From Dipteris shenzhenensis (taxonomy: Eukaryota; Polypodiophyta; Polypodiopsida; Gleicheniales), in assembly GCA_047967505.1 (NCBI GenBank), contig CM106541.1: a stretch of 64,000 nt of DNA; one strand, given 5' to 3'. The translations under genes and the position numbers were made by a program. This document shows, one piece after another, positions 1 to 10,524 of this stretch. Within the stretch, counting starts at the first letter, position 1. Every line of letters begins with the position of its first letter. A model generated the notes under the pieces. That model had not been told where the DNA came from. It did no database searches and worked only from the letters and a program-made list of their open reading frames with translations.

Positions 1-1
1 T

Positions 2-487
2 CTTCACCTTGCCTAGCCAGGTCCTTTCCAAAATCAATGGATAGGTACGTGCATCTGGCTTGGTAGGGATCACCTAAAAAGTAGTCGGCACAGAAATTCC
101 ACATACATCCACTTCTAGATTCTTCACAACTCCCAAGGTATTTACCCTAGTGTTGTTAGCCAATTTGATGCGATAAGGAGAGGTAGTACTAGAGTATTTT
201 AAATTAGCACCTATCATGGACTTCTCACTCATGACATTAATCGATGCACCTCCATCAATGTACACATTAGAAATCACTTGACCATCAATGATCACATCAA
301 CCACAGGTACATCATGACCAACAACTATATCTACCTTTTGAATAATAGGAATGATACTTTTCTTCTTTTTCTTCTTTGACACTCTTTTGCTTGCTGGCTT
401 TCCCCATTCCTTCCGTAGTTTTGGAGACAAAGCAAGTAATTGACCAAAGGTGATATGAGCTTCCTTTTCTTTAAGGTCGGACAACAA
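2..487 (-). pseudogene. Retroviral-type aspartic protease fragment
   Basis: The fragment contains VYIDGGASINVM, matching the D-(S/T)-G-A active-site loop of retropepsin-like proteases in plant Ty3/gypsy elements, with Gly in place of the usual Ser/Thr. Downstream residues (a YPLILERTWL segment after an in-frame stop near position 74) fit the end of this domain. A lysine-rich stretch precedes the catalytic loop. It would process the Gag-Pol polyprotein in a virus-like particle. The frame is interrupted and the window edge cuts the pol region, so it is a remnant. Confidence 0.65.
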
Positions 488-526
488 GTCATAGCTTCCA
501 ATTCCTTGTCCTAAAGAAAAGTCTGA

Positions 527-832
527 CTAGCTAATTCTCCTTCTAGATGCCTTTTTTTTCTTACTATGGCATTCCTCTTCTTGATGTTGCTCATCTACTT
601 CTTCCTTGCTTTCTTCTTCTTCTTTTGCTTTACCACACCCCCATTTAGCCATCATTACCTCTCTTTCCTCATCCCCCAAAGAAGCTTCTAACAAGGATAC
701 TTGTTTTTCTTCTTTCTTTCTCAATCTAGGACACTTAGAGCAATAGTGACCTTTTTCATTACATTCATAGCAAGTGATCCCACTCTTATCTCGAGGCCTA
801 TCCTCTCTTTGGTGCTCTAGGTTGTCGTGCAT
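527..832 (-). pseudogene. Gag zinc-knuckle (nucleocapsid) fragment
   Basis: The translation contains CYECNEKGHYCSKC, a complete C-X2-C-X4-H-X4-C zinc knuckle that binds RNA in retrotransposon nucleocapsid domains. It is followed by a long Lys/Glu-rich low-complexity segment typical of gag linkers. It lies between the capsid-like fragment to its right and the protease to its left, in the expected gag-pol order for the minus strand. Confidence 0.7.
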
Positions 833-1536
833 TAACCAAATGAAATTTCAAATCAGCAAACTTTGCCATCAATTGGGAGATATTATAATCTAACTCAGAG
901 GACTTTGGTACCTGAGGAGTTCCCATTACCTCCACCTTAGAAGTTGAAGCTGTTGAAGACACAAAAGAGAATTCCATCTTTAGAGAAGCTTCTTTCTTGG
1001 TCACAATGCGAAGTGCCTCCACGTATGTTGTTGGATCTTTACTCATTACTTTTGAGTGAAGATGAGGCTCCAAAGCTATAATAAATTTTCTCATCTTTAA
1101 GTGTTGCATTCCTACGAGACTTTGAGGGGCCGATGATGCAGATGCCAGAGCTCACAAAACTGCCCTTTCATACTTTGTCCATAAAGTTTCATATTGGATT
1201 GCCAATGTAGAGATCATCTCATCCTCTCCTTAATAGAACCGGTCCAACTGCAAATCAAAGCATTTGGAGACTCCACTACCATAAATCTCTGCTTCATTGC
1301 AGCCACCACTTGGTCCCAGTCCTCCTTGGTAGAGTCCGGTAAGGCCTCATGCCAACTCGAGGCCTCTCCACTCGATCCTTCATGGACCATCCAGAAAACT
1401 GACATCCTCGAACAAAATCCCAAAGATAAGACTCCAAGTCTTCCCCTTGGGTCCCTCGAAACACTGAAATCTTCACCATGATGAAACACAAAAAGGAAAC
1501 ACCAAGATCCAAATAATATCCCAAACAAGATCCCAC
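798..1536 (-). pseudogene. Gag capsid-like fragment, frameshifted
   Basis: Minus-strand pieces read SWHEALPDSTKEDWDQ followed by VAAMKQRF (1214-1528), which has the W-x-x-LP-x-x-x-x-x-W-x-x-x-x-x-x-F pattern of the Retrotrans_gag domain of Ty3/gypsy elements, and EALRIVTKKEASLKME (798-1109), the C-terminal gag segment before the zinc knuckle. At least one frameshift and a gap between the two pieces prevent a continuous product. Confidence 0.6.
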
Positions 1537-2107
1537 AGAACCTTAGTATACCAAGACCAACTTATTATGCATAACCACTTGTTGAAAACCCTCCACAATG
1601 TGATCCTCAATAAAATTGTCAAAAATAAGTGACCAACCAGCACCATGAAAACATTGTGTATACATGCATTCAAGAATCACCCTTATCACAATTGGAAGTG
1701 CACATAACAGCTTCGAGATATTGTACTCTTCATCATTTGCATAGCAAAAGAAGTTGAAAGCATTGAGAATCACCACTCCATTGTTATAGTCAAAAATTAC
1801 CTAAAGACTCAACTCTTCTTCACACCAAGCTACCAGTGCATGAAACAATCCCCAATCTATCATTGTGCCTGCTGATGGCATTTTTGATTCACCAACATAT
1901 TCAAGAGTGAAAACATAAAAGATATGATCATGATGACCGTGTGAATAGCTTGAGCATCACCTTCACAATCTTCTAGTTCTCTTAAACGGGCTGCAATCTC
2001 TTCTAACAGAGTTCTTCTAGGCATCTTCTTTATCACATCAGAAAACACCTGCCTATACTAGGCATAACATGCAATAAAGTACACCCAAGACCGTTTAGTA
2101 TGGTGAA
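1537..2107. other. Intervening sequence, no confident gene
   Basis: Only short frames. A minus-strand stretch at 1900-2020 reads MPRRTLLEEIAARLRELED and is amphipathic and coding-like; it could be the N-terminal part of the adjacent gag, but I cannot confirm this. Confidence 0.3.
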
Positions 2108-2458
2108 ATGAATCCAATACCAAAGGTACCCGGTGTCTCCACCAAAAGATGTGACATGAAGTTGGGGGTAATAACTTCACACACCTCTTCACTTCCTACT
2201 ACTTTCGAACTGAGTGATAGAGATATTTATCACTGGAAAAGGGACATTAAAAAGAAGCTTTTATACCAAGAGACCACACCATACTTTCCTCACTTAAATG
2301 AGAATGAAGACGGTAGCATCCCAAGTGATGTTGTACTTAAGCATAGGGAGAAGGAAAGGATCAGTAGAGGCCATAATCTCAACAAACCGGTCTATGCCAA
2401 AGAGAAGAGCGATACGTTCTTGAAAGAAGATCTTGCGGCTCTACATGACATGAAGTGA
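2108..2458 (+). CDS. Hypothetical 116-residue protein
   Basis: A 116-codon frame from an ATG to TGA at 2456-2458. The product is hydrophilic, rich in Lys, Glu and Asp, and has no signal peptide, membrane segment or motif that I recognise. Residues 30-75 (FELSDRDIYHWKRDIKKK onwards) look like real protein rather than low complexity. It has no obvious partner nearby, and in this setting it is most likely a fragment of a transposon or captured gene. I do not recognise the family. Confidence 0.25.
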   Translation: MNPIPKVPGVSTKRCDMKLGVITSHTSSLPTTFELSDRDIYHWKRDIKKKLLYQETTPYFPHLNENEDGSIPSDVVLKHREKERISRGHNLNKPVYAKEKSDTFLKEDLAALHDMK

Positions 2459-2639
2459 TATATATCAAGGAGTTTGAAGAGGCTGAATGGGATCAAATGG
2501 GTAGGTTCTGGGGAAACATTGCACCTCTTTCATAGATACCTTTACACTTAACTCAAAACACTCTCCAAACTATCATAAGACACAGAGACCCATAACTTTC
2601 AGTAGAGGCATGATATAAAATATTTAATCACATATTGAG

Positions 2640-2930
2640 ATCCGCCTTGAAATGGGCTTCGCTTTGATATAAGTTTCGTAGGAAACAAAGAAGCGGTCGG
2701 AAAGATATGGGCAGTTTACTGGACGGGGTAAAAATTGTCTAAAAAAGAAATAGTCACACACAGAGAGTCATAGATTTTTTGTTTGACATATAATACAATA
2801 ATTGAAGAATACAATGATGCTCCTTGAAGATAGCTTCACGTTGATATAAGTTTCGTCCAAACCGGACAACCGAGCAAAAAGTTATGAGCAAAATATTGAC
2901 AGGGGGTCAAGCTGTCATGAAAAACACCTA
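2640..2930. repeat. Two diverged direct repeats, period about 176 bp
   Basis: Around 2650 and again around 2826 the sequence has a cttcgctttgatataagt or cttcacgttgatataagt motif, followed by tttcgt, a purine-rich segment, a tatgggc or tatgagc element and a gtcatg or tgtc end. The spacing is close to 176 bp. This is typical of internal repeats of plant LTR retrotransposons. Confidence 0.4.
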
Positions 2931-4100
2931 CTCCTCCTACTGGTGCCGACTTGGGAGAATACTACCTCCATGCTTAGACTTCATTAACTATCCAAGTCCC
3001 ATAAAGGTTGCCTAGGAGGGAAGGAAGAGACCCCTTTGTGGCTTGGGAAATAGATAAACCATGTATGCGCAATGAGCAACCGAATAGACAACATTTTTGA
3101 GCACTTTGGAAGAGAAAGCAATGGAAAAAGGGAAGAGACACTCAAGATAGAGAACCTGAAGTGACCTTCATTACCAATAGAGTGAGACTCCACTCTAATG
3201 CAACTCAAAATACTATAAACACAAGGGAGAAGAAGAGCTTTCATACATACAAAAGGGAGCGGAAGCTCCAAGACTACTCATAGAGAGAGAATGAACTAGA
3301 GAGAGATGGACTCAAGAGTCTACATAAAAGAATATCTACAAGAGGAAGAGAAGGCTCATGGAAGAGGCTTGAGGAGGCTAGGGCTATAACAACATGAGGC
3401 CTAATGGTGGAAGAGATTATGAACAAGGGAGGGGAGGGCTCCTTTTATAGAGATTTTATTACCCTCGTCCCATTTACAATTGTTGTCTGTAGATTCCTTT
3501 CCCCATCAATCACATGAGCCTGTATGTCACCATCCATGTCCTTTTTGGCTACTCTTGCCATGTGTCCCATCAAAAGATGCTCAAGACTCTTAAAATATTG
3601 AGAAAGTCAAGAGTCTCCCCACATGAAGCCCATACGGACCCTCTCGTTTCCATATGTCCACATCCTCCTTATTCCACATAGGAATTCTAGAAGGATTCCT
3701 CTTGACTCCACACTCCTCCACATGCCTTCCACACGCTTGGCATGTGATCTCTCTTACATTATTGGAACACATGGACATGAGACCACCTCTTTACATGACT
3801 CACTCTTTCTATTTTCTAAAAACCCATAATATCCCATACACAAATAACTCTCACCCCATACCAAGGTATTTATCATTCATATACATGGTATTTACAATGA
3901 TCCATTCCACTCATCCTCTCAATCCCATACAATATCTTAGAAAATAGAAATAAGTGAGAGCCGCTAGGCTATCACTTGATACTCAAACTCTTATCAAACA
4001 TAGAAGAAAACAATACCAATGCCAAATAAAAAATATCAATTTTTGGCATCACAATACCAATGAAATACGATTTTTTGAGGATTTAGGGTTTAGAGTTTGA
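2931..4100. other. Non-coding stretch
   Basis: No gene supported. It holds a minus-strand TATA-like box (CTATAAAAGG, plus coordinates 3441-3450) followed on that strand by GC-rich sequence, possibly a decayed LTR promoter for the gypsy remnant at 1-1536. Short frames at 3590-3950 are mutually overlapping and have no protein character. Confidence 0.35.
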
Positions 4101-4116
4101 GGAATTTGGGTGTTTG

Positions 4117-5512
4117 ACTTATCTTGTAGGGATGCTTGCGGATGTGTGTAGGTGGAGAGGATGAGTAGTGTTAGCTCATCAGATAGGGGGCCAGTTCCCG
4201 AGAGTTTGGAGTGGCTTTGTGAGAGATAGCCTTGTCCTTGCACACATTGTAGGAAAGGGTTTGATCATTAGCACTATATTGTCATGCGCCACTTGCAATT
4301 TGATCATTAGCACTATATTGTCATGCGCCACTTGCAAATGTATGGAGAGGTGCCACCAGAAGAGGATATACATCAGCATGCTAGTGCATCATTGGTAAAT
4401 GATATTTGAATTATCATTATATTATACAGGATGAGGAGAGCAGCGAGGGAGCACATGCATCACCACCACAGTCTGATCAAGATGATCTTGAGGATGATTC
4501 TCTAGAGGAGGACAAGGGTATGGCAAACATGATGGATTCTTTTTTTGGAGGCACCATGGGAGATGGGGGTTAGATGTCTGAGCATGAGACCATGATGCAA
4601 GATTTGGCATCAACACTGTTGTATGATGGTGCGAGGATGTCAAAACTATGAGCTTGCCTCTTGATCTTGAATTTGCAAGAAAAGTATGGATGGTCAAACA
4701 TAAGTGTCTCAGCATTGATGAGGTTTGGAGCCTTGATCTAGTATCTCGTTTCTATAAATTGTTTTAATTAGTTAGTATCTCATTCACAAGTTTCTTGGAT
4801 ATGCAAATTGTAATAGGTTGTTGGGGAAGATGTTGATGTTGACGATGGTTGTTGGGATGGATTATGACACCATCCACGCTTGCCCTAATGATTGTATTTT
4901 GTTTTGTTGTGAGTATGGTGATTTGGTTAATTGCCTAGAGTGTGGAGCATAGTGCTATAGATAGGACTTGCTGGGGGAGACGATCCCAATGAAGGTCCTG
5001 ATCTATTTTCCCATCATCCCCAGAATACAGCACATATTCAAATGCAATTCCATTGCGCAACTGATGATGTGACATGCTACACACCGGTCCACCAATGACA
5101 CTTTGAGGATCCCAGCAAATTGTGCTGCTTCAAAGCACATAGACAACATGTGGCTGGACTTTGCGAGGGAGCTACACAATTTTCATCTCGGGCTCGCAAT
5201 GGATGGCATGAACCCCTTCGGGTTATGCTTCACATCTTGATAACATGGCCCATAGTCTTGGTAAACTACAATATCCCACCTTGCCTAACAATAAAGAAGG
5301 GACACCTCATGCTTACCCTACTTGTGCCAGGGAAGTACAAGGCCAAAAATATGGATATGTACATGGCATCCTTGATCAAGGAGCTGCAACGCTATGGAGG
5401 GGCATACGTGTCTTTGATATTTCTAGAACCCCGAGGCAAGCTGTAAACATGTGCATTAGGGGAATTTTGATGTGGACCATGCATGACTATCCAAGATTTG
5501 GAGAGTATGCAA
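4117..5512 (+). pseudogene. CACTA (En/Spm) TNP2-like transposase, 5' half, decayed (copy C)
   Basis: Homologous exon by exon to the intact transposase at 59,769-63,834. Exon 1 (about 4117-4394) retains the CHAPLA and CMxR segments; exon 2 (4430-4722) encodes an acidic region, then LLYDGARMSKL and YGWSNISVSALMR; exon 3 (4817-5512) has VGMDYDTIHA, the CILF and CxxC zinc-binding-like segment, HATHRSTNDTLRIP and LGLAMDGMNPFG, diagnostic of the Transposase_21 (TNP2) family. Splice sites are recognisable (attatacag at 4421-4429). Many stops and frameshifts are present. The end of exon 3 and its intron run directly into a Ty1/copia element at 5601. The likely 3' exons lie at 15,366-16,361. Confidence 0.8.
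4260..4337 (+). repeat. 39-bp perfect tandem duplication in CACTA exon 1
   Basis: Two identical 39-bp units (4260-4298 and 4299-4337), each starting tttgatcattagcac and ending cgccacttgcaa, sit inside the decayed exon 1. The other CACTA copies have a single unit here, so this is a local duplication in copy C. Confidence 0.9.
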
Positions 5513-5600
5513 GTACGTGCTTTTGCATGCCTATTGATACCCTTAAGTTTCTATTGTGTTTTGATCTATGCATGTCTAATGACCTATGTGATTTTCAACA

Positions 5601-5613
5601 TGGTATCAGAGCC
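5601..5613 (+). promoter_or_regulatory. Primer-binding site (initiator tRNA-Met type)
   Basis: TGGTATCAGAGCC matches the standard plant Ty1/copia primer-binding site, complementary to the 3' end of initiator methionine tRNA. Confidence 0.85.
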
Positions 5614-5759
5614 ATAGGCTCTCAACTCTTCCTCATCAAAGCACTCTCTGAAGGAAGGAGTCCCTTAGCAGTAAGGCGACTCTGTTTTCAGCTCAGGCTA
5701 GCACAGAAGGTCAGTACATTTATTTTTGTTTCAATTATTCAGTTTTGCTATTCACCGAG

Positions 5760-8700
5760 ATGGATCAGCATTCAGAAGCCTCTACATCCATTGCTCGTCC
5801 TTCCTCCTTCTCCAGTCATCTTCCTTCTTCATTTATCCCCAATTTCGGTGAAGCTGGAAAGCTCGATGGAACGAACTATCCAATCTGGAAAGTCAAGATC
5901 CGAAGCCATCTGTTGGCATGGAGGTTGTGGAAGATTGTGAATGGGACCGAAGAGAAGCCGAAGGACCTTGTGGACAAAAGAGGTGAAGTTTTAGTTGAAG
6001 CAGATGCGGATGAACTCTGTGCATGGGAGGAGAGGGATGCTTAAGCCTTAGCAATGCTTATAGGCACGACAGCAGATGCTGTGATTCCTCATATCCAGTT
6101 GGTAGAGACGTCTTCAGAGGCGTGGGCCATACTGAAGGAGCTGTATGAAACCGATAATACAGCTCGTATCATTACACTTCAGCATCAGCTTTATAATCTT
6201 GATATGAATGAGGGTGATAGTGTGCATGATCATCTAACAAAGGTGAAAGTTGTGCGGGACTAGCTCGCAGTGGTTGGTCAGAAGGTGGACACGAGTCAAT
6301 TGGTGTTGCTCACACTCCACAAATTGCCACGGAGTTTCAAAAGTTTTGTGACTACGATCACTGCGGGTCAACGGACTAAGCCAATCACCTTTGAGGAGCT
6401 CGGTCCACTCCTGCTTCAAGAGGAGGCTCGAGAGAAACTCTTTACGCAAACCGACGAGAAGGCATTAGTTGCCAAAGACAAGCCTGGAAAAGGCAAGCCA
6501 AAGGATTCCAAGAAATCAGAGGACGCTGAACGCAAGAAGAAAATGAAGTGCTTTTACTGTGAAAAGCTTGGCCACTCTGCCAAAGGATGCCGAATGAAGA
6601 AGGCGGATCAAAAGCGGAAGAGAGAAGCCAAGAACAAAGAAGAGCCTAAGAATGATTCTGCCAATGTGACGACTGGACAGTTATTTTTACTCAGTGAACA
6701 TTGTTCAGCATATGCAATCAGTGAAGGTAAAGAGGGTTGGTATGTTGACAACGGTGCTTCCAAGCACATGTCCAACAGAAGGACTTGGTTCAAAACCATG
6801 GAAAGTACACACCCGGATTCCAAAGTTTTTGTCGGGGATAGCCGGACATGTCCTGTGAAGGGCATCAGTAGCATTCCATTCATTACAACGGTGGGTGAGG
6901 AGAAGGATATCTCTAGAGTACTTTATGTACCCAACCTTTGCAAGAATTTATTGTCTGTAAGTCAGATGGACAAAAACAACATGGCAGTTCTCTTTCAAGA
7001 TGGCAAGGTCACCATGACATCCAAAGGCAATGGGCAGCTGGTGGCTCAAGGCGTTGAAGAGAATGGACTGTACCGTCTCAGTGCAATGTTCATGAAGACA
7101 ATGGAAATTCCAAACTTTGGCATGAGCGCTTCGGTCATGTCAGCTATGGAATCTTGGCTGAAATGTCAAAGTCGAAGATGGTGGATGGACTTCCACTTAC
7201 AGGCAAGGATGATGTCTGTAGGGCTTGTCTAGAAGGCAAGCAGCACAGGGATAAGTTCCCACAAGAGGCCTCGTTTCGGGCCAGCAAACCACTTGAGTTG
7301 GTTCACGCCGACTTTTGTGGTCCAATGTCTACAGCATCGTGGACAGGATCCAGGTACTCACTTCTCTTTGTGGATGATTTCAGTAGAATGACCTGGGTAT
7401 ATTGTTTGGCTAGAAAGTCTCAGGCTTTCAAGAAATTCAAAGACTGGAAGGCCAGAGTTGAAAAGGAGACAGGGGAGGATGTCAAGACATTCCGCACAAA
7501 CAGGGGGGAAGAATTTACCTCAAGTGAGTTCAACACATTTTGTCGCAAGCATGGGATCAAGCGACAACTCACCATGGCACATACTTCTCAGCAAAACGGG
7601 GTAGCCGAGAGGAAGCATAGAACCACCACAGAGACAAGGCTTGCTATGCTCCGAGGGAGGCATCTTTCTAAAGCCTATTGGAGTGAAGCTATCAATACAG
7701 CCGTACACATTCTCAACCGGACCAAGATGAAGGCCGTCAAGGACAAGACTCCATATGAGGCATTTTATGGTAAGAAGCCCTCTATCACTCATCTTTGCAT
7801 TTCTGGTTCTAACGCATGGGTATATGTGCACAAGGAAGACAGGACCAAGCTTGATTCCCGGAGCAGAAAATGTATCTTTGTTGGGTATAGTGAAGAATCC
7901 AAGGCCTACCGCCTCTTCGACCCAGTAAAGAAGCAAATCCTTATCAGTTGGGATGTTGTATTCGCGGAAAAGGAACCTGAACCCCAGGAGGAGCCTCAGA
8001 TTGAGGAGAAGGAGATTGTTCAACCCCCAAACCCACCCCGTACCAGGTTGATCATCCAAGAGGTGGCAAAATCAGAAGCTGATGTTCCACAAGATACTCA
8101 TGAAGAGCAGGATGTTCCAGAAGAAGTTCCCGTTCCTCCTCCCACAGAGAAGTAGAAAAGGTTGCCCCAATGGTACCTATGGACATTGGAAGAGTCTCGG
8201 GTCACCGCATCACCTGAGAGTAGTAGTTCCGGATTGCGGCGGTCTCAACGTCTTCAAAAGACCCCATCCGTGAATTTTGCTTAGGTGGCTCAGCTTGATG
8301 AGCCAAGGACCTTCGAGGAGGCAAAGGACAATCCAGAATGGCAGGCTGCCATGAAGGTAGAGATGGATGCTATCCTGAAGAACAATACATGGGACTTAGT
8401 GGCCAAGCCCCTGCGACGGAAAGTCATCGGCACTAAGTGGGTATACAAACTTAAATAAAAATCAGACGGCAGCTTGGATAAGTATAAAGCAAGGTTAGTG
8501 GTGAAAGGTTTTGCTCAAACTGAAGGCATGGATTTTGATGAAACTTTTGCTCCCACAGCCCGCATGGTTACTATCCGGGTAGTGATTGCCCTTGCTGCCC
8601 AATTCCAGTGGCCTATTTTTCAAATGGATGTGAAGTCCGCATTCCTTAATGGAACCCTGGAGGAGGAGGTATACGTGGAGCAGCCACCGGGCTTTCAAGA

Positions 8701-9823
8701 TTTAGGGTCCCCATTAAAGGTCTGCAGGTTGAAGAAGGCGTTATACGGGCTGAAACAAGCCCCCAAAGCTTGGTACCAAAGGATTGATATATTCTTTCAA
8801 AAGATAGGGCTCAATCGGAGTCCTTCTGAGGCAAACCTTTACTTGTTCATTGAGAAGGGATTGCGACTAGTACTCATCCTCTATGTTGATGATCTTATCT
8901 TGACAGGTGATCATGTCAAGAAGATTTCACAGGTTAAGGAGCTACTCATGTCTGAGTTTGAGATGACTGACCTTGGGTTATTACATTACTTCCTTGGGAT
9001 TGAAGTAAAGCAGGCCAAAGACAGGATCTTCATTTCACACGAGAAATATTGGAGAGAACTTCTGAAGAGATTTCAGATGGAGGATTGCAGAACAGCATTA
9101 ACTCCCATGGAGGTCGGGCTCAAGCTAAGTGTTCACGACACATCTCAACCGGTTGATACTCCCTTGTATCGATGATTGGTAGGAAGTTTGCTTTACCTTA
9201 CCAATACTCAACCTGATATTTGTTATGCAGTTGGGCTATTATGCCAGTTCTCTGCTTCTCCCAGGAAGAGTCATTGGGATGCAGGTTTACGGGTGCTGAG
9301 GTATCTGAAGGGTACTTGCACCTATGGGATCACCTATACCAAAGGCATCGAACTAGGCGGGTTCTGTGACAGTGATTGGGCGGGTGATGCTGACACCAGA
9401 AGATTGACAACAGGGTATTGTTTCTTACTTGCATCTGGTGCCATCTCTTGGCTAAGTAAGAAGCAACCCACAGTGGCCCTTTCATCTACAGAGGCAGAGT
9501 ACAGAGCCGCGTGTACAGCAGCTTGTGAGACACTGTGGTTGAGGTGGATTCTGAAGGACATGGACGTGTGTCAGGAGGATGCGACAGTGCTGATGTGCAA
9601 CAATTAGAGTTGCATAGCTATTGCCAAGAATCCAGTGTACCATGCGCGGACCAAGCACATCGAAGTTCATTACCACTTTGTTCGAGAGCACATCATCGAC
9701 GATGTGATCGAGCTTATCTACTGCCTGACCGCCAACAACCTGTCGGACCTCTTCACGAAGGCACTCCCTCGAGAACAGATGGAGCACCTCATCAAACGCA
9801 TGGGGATTGGCCCACAGTTGTGA
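5760..9823 (+). pseudogene. Ty1/copia gag-pol polyprotein, multiply interrupted
   Basis: The start is ATG at 5760 (MDQHSEAS), about 160 bp after the primer site. Domains in order: gag with KLDGTNYPIWKVKI; zinc knuckle CFYCEKLGHSAKGC at 6549; protease WYVDNGASKHM near 6738; GAG-pre-integrase and integrase core (HADFCGPM, FVDDFSRMTWV, NGVAERKHRT) at about 7150-7800; reverse transcriptase with LYVDDLILTG near 8880; RNase H with SSTEAEYRAA and ARTKHIEVHYHF, ending at 9823. One frameshift lies near 7110-7150. In-frame stops are at 6042, 6261, 8153, 8282, 8456, 9173 and 9605. The second integrase catalytic Asp is replaced by Asn (FRTNRGEEF for the usual RSDRGGEF). It cannot make a functional product. 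Confidence 0.9.
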
Positions 9824-9827
9824 CATT

Positions 9828-9836
9828 GAGGGGGGG
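9828..9836 (+). promoter_or_regulatory. Polypurine tract
   Basis: gaggggggg directly precedes the 3' LTR and would prime plus-strand DNA synthesis. Confidence 0.8.
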
Positions 9837-10524
9837 TGTTAGAGACTCACAGTGCCCACCTGTGAGCCCCCGTTTTGAGGGGACAAGGGGCAGTGAGAGA
9901 TAGGAGGGCTGGGAAAGAGAGACCCAGGCTGACATCATAGGCAACCAGCACACGGGCTGGTTGCTGCTTGCAACAGTAGAGAAATAGGGGGGCCCTGTGT
10001 CTCCCCGGAGGCGTCAACAGTCCCATGGACTGGCTGCACAAGGCACCCTTTTATAGGGGCCTATTGCAGGGCCAATCGGCCCAACCAAGGCCACCGACCA
10101 GAGCCGACCCTGGTCGGATTTCCAGAACAGTCTGGTTGGCCACCAGTCAAGGGACCGACCCTGCTGGTCGGCCAATCCAGAGAGCCTGGGCAATGCCTAT
10201 AAAAGGCCCACTCCTTCATTCCAGCATCTAGTGCAGGACAGAAAGCCTCCTTCCTAGGCTGTGCTGTGCACTCAGAGCTGGTGCAGTCTGACAGAGAGAG
10301 TTACATCAGTTCTTCTCAGCACTTGGCTGAGTTTTGTATTGCTCCCCCCGAGCCAGTTTCCTGCCCACCATCCGGTGGATGAATATATTCTCTCTCTCCG
10401 GTTAAGTTATCTCTGAGTGAATGTTTATTGCATCTGTGATCAGTTATCTGAGTTGAGTGTCAAGAAGAGTGGGAGAGATCTTAGGTGGAGGTTTGAGTGA
10501 TTCATTCCCTCCTATTTTTCAACA
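9837..10524 (+). repeat. 3' LTR of the Ty1/copia element
   Basis: It starts TGTTAGAGACTCAC immediately after the polypurine tract and ends ctatttttcaaca, giving 688 bp with TG...CA ends. It contains GACC/GGTC-rich inverted short repeats at 10,070-10,180 (for example ccgaccctggtcgg) and a TATA box at 10,198. The 3' boundary is inferred from the short match with the sequence preceding the primer site. Confidence 0.7.
10198..10206 (+). promoter_or_regulatory. TATA box in the copia LTR
   Basis: TATAAAAGG lies in the middle of the LTR, as expected for the U3/R promoter of a plant copia element. Confidence 0.6.

Larger units (their letters stand above)
1..1536 (-). mobile_element. Ty3/gypsy-type retrotransposon remnant (gag to protease)
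   Basis: On the minus strand the order is gag capsid-like segment, CCHC zinc knuckle, aspartic protease, the usual start of a gag-pol polyprotein. The reading frame is broken several times. Reverse transcriptase would lie to the left of the window. No LTR could be delimited, although a minus-strand TATA-like CTATAAAAGG at 3441-3450 is a candidate promoter of a 5' LTR. The gypsy rather than copia assignment rests on the gag sequence style and a protease followed by a PLILERTWL-like segment resembling the usual LGRPWL. Confidence 0.65.
5601..10524 (+). mobile_element. Ty1/copia retrotransposon lacking its 5' LTR
   Basis: It contains a primer-binding site at 5601, a gag-pol region at 5760-9823 in copia order (gag, protease, integrase, RT, RNase H), a polypurine tract at 9828-9836 and one LTR at 9837-10524. 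No matching LTR precedes the primer-binding site: the sequence up to about 5590 is intron of the CACTA transposase. Only about 8-10 bp (ttttcaaca) before position 5601 match the LTR end. The element is therefore a one-LTR copy, probably formed by recombination at a short homology. Confidence 0.8.

Noticed and set aside
5245-5940. A 231-codon plus-strand frame spanning the CACTA/copia junction
   Set aside because: It reads TNP2 exon 3 in the wrong frame, then intron, then copia leader; it is a shadow.
7520-8059. A 179-codon minus-strand frame opposite copia integrase
   Set aside because: Antisense shadow of the integrase region, no homology.
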